Source of the DNA: Phoebastria nigripes
Lineage: Eukaryota; Chordata; Aves; Procellariiformes; Diomedeidae
Direction: 5' to 3'
Length of the DNA: 64,000 nt
Assembly (NCBI GenBank): GCA_035582835.1
Contig: JAYKAV010003376.1
Span: 1,146,372 to 1,210,371 of the forward strand
The notes under the pieces are model-generated. The model saw only the letters and a list, made by a program, of their open reading frames with translations. It ran no database searches and was not told where the DNA came from. A program made the position numbers and the translations under genes. How positions within the stretch are numbered: the first letter of the stretch is position 1; each line of letters starts with the position of its first letter. Positions 37,144-49,465 of the stretch are shown piece by piece.

Positions 37144-37285
37144 TCACACTGCAGCGTTGTGAGCATTGCAGCAGCACCTTCCTCATGCAAGTCACCCCTG
37201 CTCCCTCCGCTCCAAAATGCACTCCTGGAGCAGGATGGGGTAGGAGCAGGCACTGCTCTGCCTGTGAGGAGAAAAGGCAGATCTA
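37144..37285 (+). other. candidate exon, 142 bp, Cys-rich frame
   Basis: An acceptor-like TGTGGTGTTTGCAG precedes and CTA|GTGAGT follows. Two frames are open. The phase-1 frame encodes a peptide with CEHC near its start and HCSAC near its end, 23 residues apart (Cys-x2-Cys...His-Cys-x2-Cys), which superficially resembles a zinc-binding arrangement. No family is recognised and the segment is short, so this may be coincidence. Confidence 0.15.
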
Positions 37286-38285
37286 GTGAGTATTCCCGCC
37301 CCCGCTATTTTCTGGTGAGAACTTCACAATAGAGTAAATCTCAGGTAGCAATGAGGCCTGCTGCGTAGGGAAAAGCCAAGTATGAATAAGAAACCCTTCC
37401 ATCACGCTGTCACAGAAAGCAAGTTCCCTGGGGCTCGAAGGAAGGCTGTGCCTTAAACGATTTGCTTTTTAATGGGCTTTTTCTTTGCAATCAGCATGTG
37501 AACTTTGAAAAACCACCGGTTTGGTTTCTAGAGTGTGTAGTCCTGGGCCCACCGAACCCACGCAGCTCCCCGCTCCCCGCGCATGAGCCGCCTGATTGGC
37601 AACTCTGCCATCAAGAGCCTCTGTGCAATTTCTACATTATGTATTGTATTAAAAATAATGTGCTTCTGATTTTAAAAAGGGTTTTTAAAAAAGATGCTAT
37701 TGGCACGTCATCTTCCTAGAAGCTAAAAAGATGCATTCTTAGAAACAGAAATACAAGCAAAAAGTTCTGCAACGGGGCAGTATGGCACACCTGCGCATAT
37801 GCAGCCCCAGAGTCAGACGAGCCCCTCTGAAACCAGTGGGGCTCGGGGTGGCAGTGGAGGGTCCATTGGAGCCGGTGGAAGTGAAGGGTCAGGCCCAGCC
37901 TCTGCTCTCACCCCTCTGCAGAGAGAGGAACTGGAGGGAAGGAGGTTCCTGAGGGAGACCCTGGGTGCACAGCGGGTTGCAGGGAGGTGGCTGAGTATTC
38001 TCCAATGCAATGAATGTATTGCAACAGAAACTGGTAGGCTCTGCAAGACCCAGCTTCATCTGGAGGAAAGTGCTAGAGTTAGGTGCTATCTGCATGGAAA
38101 ATACTTCTCACTGCCCTTGTCTCCCCCTCAAGACCCCCTTAAAGCCTGATCTCCATGAACAGTCATGATTCAGCCTCCGGCACCCACCCAGGACAGGACA
38201 GATGTTGTCCCCTAGGTTACATGTGGAGCCTTCAGTGGACCAGAGAACTGAACCAAGTCCCCTTTACACCTAGACCAACCCTCTT

Positions 38286-38706
38286 CATAGAATCATAGAC
38301 TCATAGAATCATTAAGGTTGGAAAAGACCTCTAAGATCATCAAGTCCAACCGTCAACCCAACACCACCATGCCCACTAAACCATGTCCCTAAGTGCCTCA
38401 TCTACACGTCTTTTAAATACTTGCAGGGATGGTGACTCCACCACTTCCCTGGGCAGCCTGTTCCAATGCTTAACCACTCTTTCAGTAAAGAAATTTTTCC
38501 TAATGTCCAATCTAAACCTCCCCTGGCGCAACTTGAAGCCATTTCCTCTCGTCCTATCGCTAGTTGCTTGGCAGAAGAGACCGACACCCACCTCGCTGCA
38601 ACCTCCTTTCAGGTAGTTGTAGAGGGCAATAAGGTCTCCCCTGAGCCTCCTCTTCTCCAGACTAAACAGTCCCAGTTCCCTCAGCCGCTCCTCATAAGAC
38701 TTGCTC
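38286..38706 (-). mobile_element. 5'-truncated CR1 LINE
   Basis: Minus-strand CR1 retrotransposon. The 3' terminus is three octamers (plus strand CATAGAAT, CATAGACT, CATAGAAT at 38286-38309), the hallmark CR1 end. Next comes the typical 3' UTR with the complement of AAGGTTGGAAAAGACC and ATCAAGTCCAACC, then the C-terminal end of ORF2. Similarity stops near 38706, where the insertion was truncated at its 5' end, as in most CR1 copies. No target-site duplication is visible, which is normal for CR1. The surviving reading frame has no stop or frameshift, suggesting moderate rather than ancient age. Confidence 0.95.
38376..38706 (-). pseudogene. CR1 ORF2 C-terminal fragment (reverse transcriptase protein)
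   Basis: ORF2 of CR1 encodes an endonuclease plus reverse transcriptase that primes on nicked target DNA. Only about the last 110 codons remain here, so both catalytic domains are missing and the copy cannot be functional. The frame is open from about 38706 down to a TAG at 38376-38378. It contains the conserved tail motifs [50 protein letters not shown] and FF...[15 protein letters not shown], in that order. These match avian CR1 from memory. The 3' UTR follows directly, about 90 bp to the octamer tail. Confidence 0.93.
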
Positions 38707-39489
38707 TTCTAGCTTGCGTCCTGCAATCTCCCACATTGATTGCTTCCTGGTCTCTTCCTCTGAGGGCCCAATTGCCATCAACATTTCTCATCCTCTAGGA
38801 AAGTTATAGAGGACTAATGCTGAGCAGCAGCTTCTAACCCCTTCCCATGAAACTAGCTTAGTCTTTGTTGCACTGTATTTACTTCTGTTTTCCAATACTA
38901 AGGAAAAGCAAACAATGTAGAAAACCTTTAATTTCACATTTTTTCCCAGCTGGTAAAAATGATAGCTAGATATGCACACATCAGTATAATCATCTCCTAA
39001 ACAAATGGCACAATGACAAACCGAGGGGGCGGGGAGAGGGGGAGCAGAGCACAAGCTGGTGTTTTCAATTTAGAAAGTATGCATTATTTACACTGCCATT
39101 ATTCCACTCAATTTGAGTTCACGCTTTAGTCCTAATTTCAGTATAATCAAAGTCAATGAATATTTAATCAGCATTGCTTCCAGAAATTGAGTAATGCCAT
39201 TAACATAATGTCCCCAGGACTTCAATGCCGTTTTTCCTCAAAAGCATGGGACTTCCACTCTTCCTGCCCTTCCCCCCTTTCCTTTAACCAGTTGATGTTC
39301 TGATCTCCACCTTTGCTGGGTTTAACAAGGTGGAACCTGTCCAAAATGCAGGGAATGGGAAAACCACTTCCCAAATGCGGAGACGTGTCACCACCCGTAT
39401 TGATCCAGCCCCAGGATAGTTAATAAAAGTAGAGCATTTCACTTCGATACGGCTCAGTATGGAAAAGCATCGTAATAACAATAATCCAT
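38707..39489. other. unique non-coding DNA between CR1 and MIR
   Basis: No gene. A G-rich patch (GGGGGCGGGGAGAGGGGG) lies near 39025-39042 but has only three clear G runs. Confidence 0.65.
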
Positions 39490-39738
39490 TTGCACTTCTG
39501 GAGCACCTTTCAACAGAGGGGCTCGAGTCATTCTGCAAACATTAATTAATCCCTTCCACTCCCCTGCAAGGAAGACACTTATTAATGCGATAGCAAATCT
39601 ACAGATAGGAAAATCGGAGCATGACGAGGTTAAGTGCCTAGTTTACAGCCACCCGGGAATCCAGCGGCATTTGGGAGGAAGTTTGGAGCTCTGACTGGCT
39701 CCAAGTTTCCTTTTCTAACCAACAGACTGTGCTGCTTC
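39490..39738 (-). repeat. MIR-type (CORE) SINE
   Basis: Read on the plus strand this is the reverse complement of a MIR-like element with blocks in order. ATTAATTAATCC and CCCCTGCAAGGAAG correspond to the consensus TCATTTAATCCTCACAAC...GAGGTAG. ACAGATAGGAAAAT, GGAGCATGACGAGGTTAAGTG and TTTACAGCCACC correspond to ACAGATGAGGAAACTGAGGCACAGAGAGGTTAAGTGACTTGCC...GTCACAC. GGGAATCCAGCGG is followed by CTGGCTCC and CTAACC...ACTGTGCTGC, corresponding to the tRNA-derived head. The comparison is with the consensus from memory. Divergence of roughly 25-30% by eye fits an ancient amniote SINE. Its L2-like tail would lie left of 39490. Confidence 0.75.
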
Positions 39739-42700
39739 ACTAAAATAAGATCAAGAAAAGCAGCAGTACCTATGAATATTTATGAACAATACAAAATTAC
39801 AGCATAAAAAATTGTTCAGAACTGCTAAGTGATGGCTCCAAAGCTGTATCTCTGTGTGCACAGAGCGTTCAATAGTCTGTGCACACATGCCCCCTCCGGA
39901 GGGGCTGCATCTAATCTATCATCTTTTCTAACATGACTATCACTGTAATATCTCAGCAATGCCTTCAGCTGAAGACCTATATCACAGCCTTCCATCTATC
40001 TGGGCTAGCTTATAAAGCTTTTCTCCATGGTGCTGGAAAATCTGTGGGGCATATGTTTTTAAATACTGGATAAATTCCCCACTTTCCCTTCCATAAAGCT
40101 ATATAGAGTCTTAATGCAACCTTTATCAGTAATGAACAATCTCTTGTTCTCCCATAAAATTAGAATTAATCCTCTTTTATATTAATAAGGAAGGAACAAA
40201 GTTCAATTTTGTCCACACTCACAACACATGCAATTGGGAAGTCTGAGGTTATGTATAGAAAGTACTTTGAGTGTTATTCTAACCTGATTTTTAGAGGGTT
40301 TTGGTAGTTTGGGATCATCACACTTTTATAAACTCTTCCATGAACAATTTCTTACTTCATGTCAGTTCACTACATCTTCCCCAAAGGTCACCTGTTTGCA
40401 AATCTAACCGTTGCTCTGATGAGGCTCCAGCATGGCACAGGCACACAGCAAGGCAGGTGCTCTTTTCAGTAGTGACATGAAGGATCGTTTTAGAACTGCT
40501 GAAGATTTCTGGGTTGTACTTGTGCACATGGTGTATGGAAAACTTCAGTTCCCACCTTTAAGAGTGGCCTTCAAAAATATTTTCTCTAAAAGTTTCACGA
40601 AGTTGTTCAAGCTCAAAGCCAGTATCACTAATATTTGATTATTTTGCTGAATTACATCATGGTTGTGGCCAGCTGAAGTGTAATCCTGCTGGCAAGGCCA
40701 TACATTTGGGCTGAGGTTAGTGAGAATGGAGTAAGTAGCAGTCGACAAATTTACACTCTAGTTTTACACAATTTTCCTGATGTCCATGAAGATCTAGTTT
40801 GCAATCATTTATGAAACCTTATTCTTGACGCATCTGAAGGATTTCCTTTTGCAGATGGAATGGAGGAAATAAGTGATGCAGTTGGAGCAGGGATGGAGGG
40901 GTAGAACATATGCCTGCAGAGGGAACGAGGAACTATTTTCCTTGTGCAGGAGTGGAGAGGTATTTGTTATAGTCTGAAGAAAGTTGTAAAGACTTTGTTA
41001 GCTCAGAAGCTCAAGTCAGCAGCAAGGAATAGCTTGTACATGTCATCTGGCATTAACCGTCACACAATGAAAGCCCCCCTATAATCCCAGGGAAGCACTT
41101 CTATAAGGCCAGGTAGCATTTTTCTAACCTATCTTTCTCTTAGTAGCAAGTATTTTGAAGTCAGAAGCTTAACGGTTCTGTGTAAGTGACATACTCTTCT
41201 GTCTCTTGAATGAGGTTATCTCAGCCATGCTCCACCAACACCCTCTGACACCTCCCCGATTATCATAATGGCCGTAAACATTAGCCTTAGAAAACACCAT
41301 TACCATCCTTGCTGAGAGTAAGGAAACACAGCACCAGCTGTCTTCTTTCAGCATTAGCAGGAATGAAAGATGGTGGTTCTGCCCTGGAAAATCCCATCTT
41401 CACTGACTCTGAATGAAAACCAGTTACTCTGACAACATCTAGAGATACTTCCCATTAAAGAAGAACGAAGCAGTCATCATACATGTCCAGACTGCGGCTC
41501 ACCAAGATTGACTAGAAGGGCAATCAGCTTTTGCAGCAGTGGCGGGGAAGGCGTTTCACAGTGCAGTTGCTGACAGGCAGAGTAAGAGTTAAGCCGGAGG
41601 GTGGGGGACAAGCTAGAGGATTGCCATAACATATCATCAGTGGGACTATTAATAGGGTACAGGTTATAACTTATTCATGAACTTCTGCACTTTTCACTCC
41701 TACAGTATGGCAGGGTAACACTTATGAATGACACTACTAATGCACCAAAGAGAAAGAAAACACAGTTCTGGTGCTGTTGCACGTTAAACCTATATATTGC
41801 TCTTCAAGACTATAGCAGATCAGTGAAGCGGACATGGATACTACTGTTAAAAGATCGGCCCTCAGTGCATCACTAGCCCCGCTGGGTCTTAGATGCCTTT
41901 GGCAGATATAGAGCACATTAAATCTTTTAATCTTGGGTATACTTGCATAACTTGTTGTATGATTCCTGTTTCAGCAAATACTTATGAGCATTGCCAGACT
42001 CAACATGCAGCACTTGTCTCTCCAGGGCCCACGGCCACAGTGGTCCAGTGCCAGCACAGANGCATTTCCCTTGCTCTTTGCAAGCCCAACGCAGTCCGGA
42101 GCAATGGCCTTCCTTAACCATGCCACAGTACAATTCACATTAAACTAAAACTAATTAATTGGGCCGAAGCAGACAATCCAAAAAGCTTCACACCCTGGAA
42201 AATCAGTTCTGTGTGTTTTCAAGTTCACGTCCAAAAAGGACCCCTTGAAAGCTGGTGAGAATAACCACTTGCACCAGGAGGTTACGGCTTACCAGTCGGC
42301 ACCTACAAAATCAAAATGGAGCTCGCAAGAAACGTGAAGGCCCAAATTCACATTGCTATTTCAGTTTCTGAAGGAGACTAATACTATGGTGCAAATAATT
42401 TAGGACTTAATAGATATGGCAAAGGCAATGGGCTGAGTCAGTAGCAAGGCTAAGGAAAGAATCTAGATATCCCTAGGGACCAAGTTTTTCCTCTCACCTA
42501 CTCGCCTGGCAAGAGATTTAGCACTTGTCACTGGTCAGTGGTTTATCTCCACTGTCTTAATTGTCTTCCTGCTAGTTAGGGCTCATTGTATGTTATATTG
42601 ATTGTTTTTCCCCACTAATTGACTGTGTGGTTGTTGGCTTCTTTAATTGCCATCCTGAAAGGCACTGTAAATTGTCCTACATCAACATTAGTGATCTTAA

Positions 42701-44608
42701 AAAAAACATAGCAGTGCCAAGGGATCTCAGTGTTAATACAGTGGGGAGACATCTCAAAGCAGGCAGCTTTTGTCCCCAGCCCAGGTACACAGTCTAAGTG
42801 CTGAACCTTACCTATTTTCCAGCAAGCTTTTGATACATATACAGATGAAGATATGAAGTGTGATCTGTAATTCCAACAAGAAGATCCCTAGATATCTCCC
42901 CTAGGGTCAAGGGAGAGACCAACCTGTTGCAAAGGAAATGCTCCACCTTCTGAAAACATGGCTGCCACCTAACCTACAAGGTTTTGGAGAGCTCTCAGCC
43001 CATTTAATCCCCTCTCTCAGCCAGCTCATCCTAACATTTTACACTGAAAAGGAACATTTTCGTATTCATGTTCTGGTTTCAAGTTCTGGTTTTGAACCAC
43101 ATTCTGGTTCAATATTCATTGACCCAGATGATGGATGTACACAGCCTACAGCATGTCCTTTCCACACACACATGCCCTCTCCGGCTCCACCTCCAGTTAT
43201 TTGAAGTCAGATCCAAGCCACAGAAGTTAATGGGTATTTGCTTTAGACTTCCACAGACCTAAGGACCTAAGGTTCAGGTCTTAAAACTTTTAATGCTTCC
43301 CACAGACCTAAGGATGCAGACAGGGACCAAGGGAAATTTTCCAAGGCATCTAATTCCTACTAAGTGACTCAGCCATGTTAGAGCCTTTGAAAGTTTGACA
43401 AAGCACTCGCAGACATTTTTAGACAGTTAAGTTGCTTTACCTGGATCAGTTCTTCAGCCCCCATATCTGCAAGCATTGTCTGCGTATGCAAATCCAAACT
43501 CTTAAACCAGCTACATTGAACAGGAACAGTCATTCATAAAAAATATTTAAATCTTGTGGAGATGACAGAAGACTACAAGAAGAAAGATTAATTAAAAACC
43601 TAGANAAGAAAAAAAAANCAACATTTTTTAAAAACATTTAGCTTTAACATTTGGAGTTTGGAATAAATTTGCCTTCATAGATGCCATTAAACATTAAATT
43701 AATCATATGCACATTTATATTCCATGATTTACCCCAAAAGTGGGTAGGACCTGTATCTAAAAGTTGGTTCTGCAACTAAAGGGTAGCATGGCAAAGTTTA
43801 TCAACTGCTCCCCTTCCTTCAATCACCCCAACTGGATGAATAATTTAATTTCCTTTTCTGATTGGAATGAAAATCTAGTTGCTTTATAACTTCCTAAACT
43901 TCCAAAAGTAATCCAACCACAATTGACTTTTAAATAAAGAAGAAGAAAAAAGCTACCAGTATTTTCAACTGAGCTGTGGTTAATCTAGTCCCAACTTTTA
44001 TTGTAAGAAACTCCAGTGAACACCACCATCCAGCACTGAGTCCCTGCTCCTGTGTTTGGTGAGACGGGGTCCACAGCCTACAGCACCNGACAGGCCCCCG
44101 GCACACCAGCTGTTTCAGCTGCGTGTTGAAAATGCAAGACCCTTCCACCTTAGCAAGCAGCAACGCACTGGGCAGTGAAAGGCACTGGTGAGTATTTGAG
44201 GCTTATTGAATACATGCTGATTCTCTCTTTTCTGGAATAGCGTCGATACGGCAATTGCTTCCAGGCCTTTTCTTAGTAGAAGCCCAGTTCTAATTTAATC
44301 CTATTGAGCAGCAGTCAGGAGGCCACCAAGGGAGGAATTTCATTCATTTTAGCAAAACAGCCAAACAATGGTGGGTTTGACAAAACCAAAATACAGGATG
44401 CCTTTTGCCTACTTTTGAAGGATGACTATGACTGGAGCAGTCCCTGTTGCTGCCACTGCCTACCCCCAAGAACGCAACATCCAGGACCTTGCTTGTCTCC
44501 CTATTAAGGCAACAAAAATGCTTGGTTCAGTTTTGTGTAAAAATGAAAATTTTTTTTTTTAAAGTTGTTAAACTGTCCTATTAGTGTCTGATGCTTCCCA
44601 GAACTTCC

Positions 44609-44625
44609 TTTTTTTTTTTTTTTTT
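44609..44625 (+). repeat. (T)17 homopolymer
   Basis: Seventeen T bases followed by further C/T-rich sequence to about 44645. Confidence 0.9.
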
Positions 44626-45948
44626 CTTCTTCTCTTTTTTCTCCTAGGTAAGCAAAATTCCCTCCCTACTTGTGCAAACGTGCATGAGGGGACGGTTTAA
44701 AGGTCCTTTTTCACAAGGTACTTTTTCATCTAAGTATAGCCATCCTGCTAGCCTATCCAATATGTAGTCCCATTTCTCAGCACCTTCACATGGCTTTTCA
44801 ACCAGTCAATACAGGAGTTTGTATTTCAGCTGATGACAATATGCTATGAAAACTCGTGTTTGCTATTCCTACATATACTGACCTCTCTGCTATTCCTTCT
44901 CACCCCTCCTAGAAGTAACAAAAGCAACAGAAGAAGAGGAATCCCCCCTCAACACTTGAAATCTATCCCCCAGCCTTCTCCAAATCACTTGAGTGGTTCT
45001 TACTGTAAGTGAGGAGCCAAGGGAGAGTATGTGTTATCCTGCCGCATTTACAGACCTTTCTTTAATTTCAGGACACCGTTCTTGAACTTTAAGGGAACGA
45101 TTAGTAATGTGCAGCAGTAGCAGAAAGAGGATGAACGCAACTGAAGCAAGGAAAACTTAGGGATGCAATCCCACCCATCTTTGGATGCCACATCCTCAGC
45201 AATATCTGCTGTGACCACCAATTCATTAGACTGATGCAATCTATTAAGTGACAGCCACCAGCCTGTCCCCCCACTGCCTCTACAAAGCAGCCTGTTAAAT
45301 ACTTACAAGGTAGCAAGTCAATACAGAACCATTTTTCTCAGGCTTCATTGTTTCCCAGCATTAACCTTATTAACCTTTAAGCACAGCAAAAGGGTTGTTT
45401 ATTTGCTTGAACATCTGCTTTGGATGGAAGTGATACGCGTGTGGTAGGAGTGTGTGGAAAAGGGAGAAACATCTTTCGGCCGTGCTGGCCTGGCCGTTCC
45501 CAGGCTCTTGGCAGGGCATATGCCCATCAGTCCTGTGAGTACATTCGAAGTGAACTCTGTCTCCTGGCATGAGGAAGTGCCAGGTTCAGTTTGGCTTTTT
45601 TTCAGAGGAGAGGGATGGAGGAGTTTCTACTTTCTTTGGGTCCCGCCGCCCTGTGCAGATGTTCTGTTTGGCTTCACTTTGCTCTTTTATCCACTAAAAG
45701 ACCAACTCACTAGGCATCTCCCTCTCCTTTCAGAGTTCTGCATTTGCGTGGACCCAGGGTTAACACTGTATCCAAACTCAGGCCGTTGCTTTAATTTCTC
45801 CCACAACTCAGACAAACGCANAATTCCTTGGTCGTCTTTCTGCCACCTCTTTTATGAAGCTGTCCCTGTTGTTCTCACACTAACTTGGATCAACTTGTCT
45901 CTAAAATTGAATTCACACTCTCCAGCTTGAAAAAGAATAATACATATG

Positions 45949-45963
45949 CGCACACACACACAA
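45949..45963 (+). repeat. (CA)7 microsatellite
   Basis: Short dinucleotide run following ATATGCG. Confidence 0.8.
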
Positions 45964-48900
45964 ACTAATGTAATATGCATCTTATTCCAGGGCATTGATG
46001 GTTACTGGAGGAACACTTCACTTTATAAATGGGAATATATGAGCTACCCTACTGAGCAGACATAGGGCTACTCAATATTTTTGCAGCCCTGTCCAATGCT
46101 CAGGTATTCTGAAATATTTCTATCTTCGCCAGTTTAAACAAGATCGCTTTCCTTGTCTGAATGTCTTTAACTCTCACCTTCCTCCCAAAACTGAGGTCTA
46201 TTGTTCCCACGTCTTCTAGTCCAGTCTCATCACCTGTTGGACATTCCACGGGGAACAACAAGAAATAAATGTTCTCCTTTAATCATATGTAGTTTTCATG
46301 TCATGTCCTATATGTGACACTTGTCAACATTAACTGCAAACTTCTTGCTGGAACCTGATCTGATGCTCCATGTTATTTCCTAGCTATATGCCTTATTGTA
46401 GCAGCACGGATAGAGAGGGTGGCAGAGGTTCTTAAAATGAGAAAGGGAACAGAGGCAATTTCCAAGANTTTTATATCTGCATTTTGAGGTGCCTGGCAAA
46501 AGTTTGCAAGCATATTTTGGCTGTGAACAGCACACTACCCACCAGTATTTGCTACGTCTGAAGGTGCCAAAAAAGCAAGCCTGAAGCACACACAGGGGAA
46601 GGACTGAGTTGAAAAAAAGCCAACTTAGTATCTATCTGCTCACAACAACCATCAAGCACATAAATGAGTCTTGCACTCTTCTTTCCTCTTCTTCACTCTG
46701 TGGCCACTCTCCAAAGAGAAGGCAGTGTGATGAGCCAGAGGAAAGCAAAGCAAAACCTCCCCGTTTCAAGATCTCATTAACTGGGAAGTTAACAAGTGCA
46801 CTGAAGCTTTCATTCCTTGAGCTGAAACAGGAAAAGTTAAGAGGAGAAAAAAATACTTTTACAGTGTCAGAATTTTTACTTCTCATCTTTAATGATGCCT
46901 CTGTACAATTTTAACAGGTGGTCCTCCACATGTAACCCACAGGAGCAAGGTTTAGGGAGCCAGAACTTACTGGAGTGCTTATATCCATATTTCAAAAACC
47001 AAAAGCCTTTCCACAGAAAAGAAGATACTGATGGAAAAACTGCAAGAATCCTCTCCTCCATATACTCTAGAAGCTTATTAGCGACTTTTTGACTCTTGAG
47101 CCATTAAGGTTCACTGGTTTCATGCCTTCAATCTTGTCTCCTAACATCTTCCTCGGGGCCAAAAATCTTCCTTAGTCTTCCTGCAGCCATCTGCTGTATA
47201 AATAGTGGCTTGAAGCTTCAGAAATGAACAGCAAAACATGACAAGAACTAGTAGATTAAAATTACCAGTTTCAGAAAGTCTCTCCACTCCAGTTAGTGTG
47301 TTAGCACTTAGCCAAAGTTAAGAAAAACTTTTTATTTGCCTAAACTGGAGCCTAAGAGTTTCTGTTGATTTTTTTTTCCTAAAAGCACCTTTGTTACTTA
47401 GAAATCAGTCATTTAACTTGGACCTCAGACTAATACCCATTAGTTTCAGAGGGAGAGAAGGGCTGGGGTACCCTTCAAACCATGCTCTAGGTATACCAGG
47501 CTAGACTTTTTTCAATTAGTGTTTAAACATTTTTANAGAGACATGGAAAGGGGAATTTTTAAGATGCTTGAATTCCTTTCCTTTTCTTGAGGGAAACTAA
47601 AGACACCTAAACACACCCATGAGTCTGGGGTCTAGTTACCTGCCTTTAGTCAACTGTAGAAACCTGTTTGCCATAAACATGCTGATCACACAACAAGGCA
47701 GTGTCAAAAGAGAAACTGAAATTCAGGGATGCCCAGCTCCTGATCTCTTAAAAATTGCTGCAAAACAGCAAGAAAAATGGATAGTTCCAGATCCTTGCCC
47801 AGCATGCCAGGATCACGCTTGCAATTGCTACTACTGCTTCCCATGGAATTGCCCAAGCAAAATCAGGGCATCGTCACCGTCATGGAAACGCAGTGTTTTT
47901 GTCACAGAGTGCTGAAACTTGGTGCCTGGGAAGCAACAGCGAGAGCCCGAGTTCCCATTCCAAATGCAGCACGTGAACATCTGGCTTAGCTCCCTCCCCT
48001 CGAGAGCCTCCACCGCTCGGTCCAATGGCCACAAAGGTCGCTACTGGAGGGGGAGTTTCAGTATGTTCCCATTAAGCCAGACTGGCTTCCAAAGCTTAAG
48101 AAAAGTTTTGCTTTCTCTTGTGGCCTTTATAATTTTCACTTTGGGTCACCTCCCTTTCAGCAGCAGAAGAGGCAAGAGGATTCACCCCAGCTGTTGGAGT
48201 CATTTGCTGACAATACATTACACTTAAAATTCCTTTTAGTATTCTGCTTAGACACACTGTAAAGGAAGAATGGATATCCAGAATAATTAAAATATGTTTA
48301 ATTTGCATGGAGCTCAGGGCATTGTTCTGACATCAAACATCACTGTCAACCATATGTGGAATTTCAACTGCCAAGTACTTCATTTATGTGAAAATTAGCT
48401 TAAGTGTACAAAGAATGAAAAATTTATGATTATTTCACATTTTAATAAATGCAGTGCTATGCATTAATTTAGACTTCTAAAACAATTTTGACAGTGACAA
48501 GGGAATCCTTCGCAGACTAAGTGCTGTAGTGTGCTGTGTTTCACATGTCCTGCGGAATTATGTGGTAGAGTGTTAAGGCAGTTAGATTTTTATGTTTTTA
48601 AACAAAGACATTATATAACTATATCACTTAAAATACTACTTCGTTTCACTCTTTCCCCTGTTCCCCATGAGGAAGCATAGAACCTATCAATAGCTTTCAG
48701 ACAGATCGGCATCTTGCATTACACAAAAATGTTTGCAGTGAGAAAAAAGAGTGCATATATTACATTGTTCAATATAACAGGCATTGGCAACTTTCCCCAG
48801 ACTTTTGTTGTACAGGAAAATCACTTGGATGGTGACAGGATCTTCCCCAAGGTGCTAAGATCTGACATCAGTGCGTTATTTTTCATGAGTGTCTTCTGTT

Positions 48901-49443
48901 CTGCATAATAAAACACGACGCTTCACCATCTCTCACTCCTTATGGGCCATCTGGGCTTTCTCCAGACCTAGATGGCAATCCCACGGCGTGTTTGTGTTGA
49001 GGGCACCCCAGACTGAGAGGAAACATTGGCAACGCCTTAAGAACTGCTTCTTCTTTTGGTCCAACCTTTCATATAAGGACCAACTTTGCATTTTGCATGA
49101 CAAAATTAATAAAGCACTTCTGTAAACATGTGAAATACCGTACAAAAACCCGGGCTCAAAATACAAATGACACAAAGAAAGAAGAGGATTTCAGCTGTTC
49201 TCAGCCCACACAAGTCTGACTTTTGCACTCTATAACATCTGTGTTTTATGATGTGTAAAGCACAGCACACTCTCCTCTCTGCATGTATTGCACACTCAAA
49301 ATCTACATTAAAAGAAGGTTATTAACGTTGTCCTGCAAGGGTTCAAAAAAGAGACCAAAACCAACTTCATTCTGCCATTTCCTAAGGTGGGGCTCTTTGA
49401 ACAAAGCTCTTTGGTGTATTTCCATTTCTTCTTCTTTTTTTTC

Positions 49444-49465
49444 TTTTTTTTTTTTTTTTTTTTTT
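49444..49465 (+). repeat. (T)22 homopolymer in T/C-rich tract
   Basis: Twenty-two T bases after a CTTCTTC-rich lead from about 49427. No adjoining minus-strand retroposon body is recognised. Confidence 0.9.

Larger units (their letters stand above)
30169..38285. other. unique non-coding DNA, no gene seen
   Basis: No gene is recognised. A TA/CA-rich imperfect repeat lies at 30952-30992. The stretch 31860-32430 is strongly AT-rich. A Cys-rich splice-flanked open segment is at 37144-37285. Short frames on both strands overlap without domains. Confidence 0.6.
39739..49443. other. unique non-coding DNA, no gene seen
   Basis: No gene is recognised. The longest frame, 158 codons at 45454-45930, has no domain and contains an N. 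Simple repeats are T17 at 44609-44625 and (CA)7 at 45949-45963. A 15-base near-repeat CACAGACCTAAGGA occurs at about 43251 and 43302. Stretches 42560-42720 and 48340-48620 are AT-rich. Confidence 0.6.
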
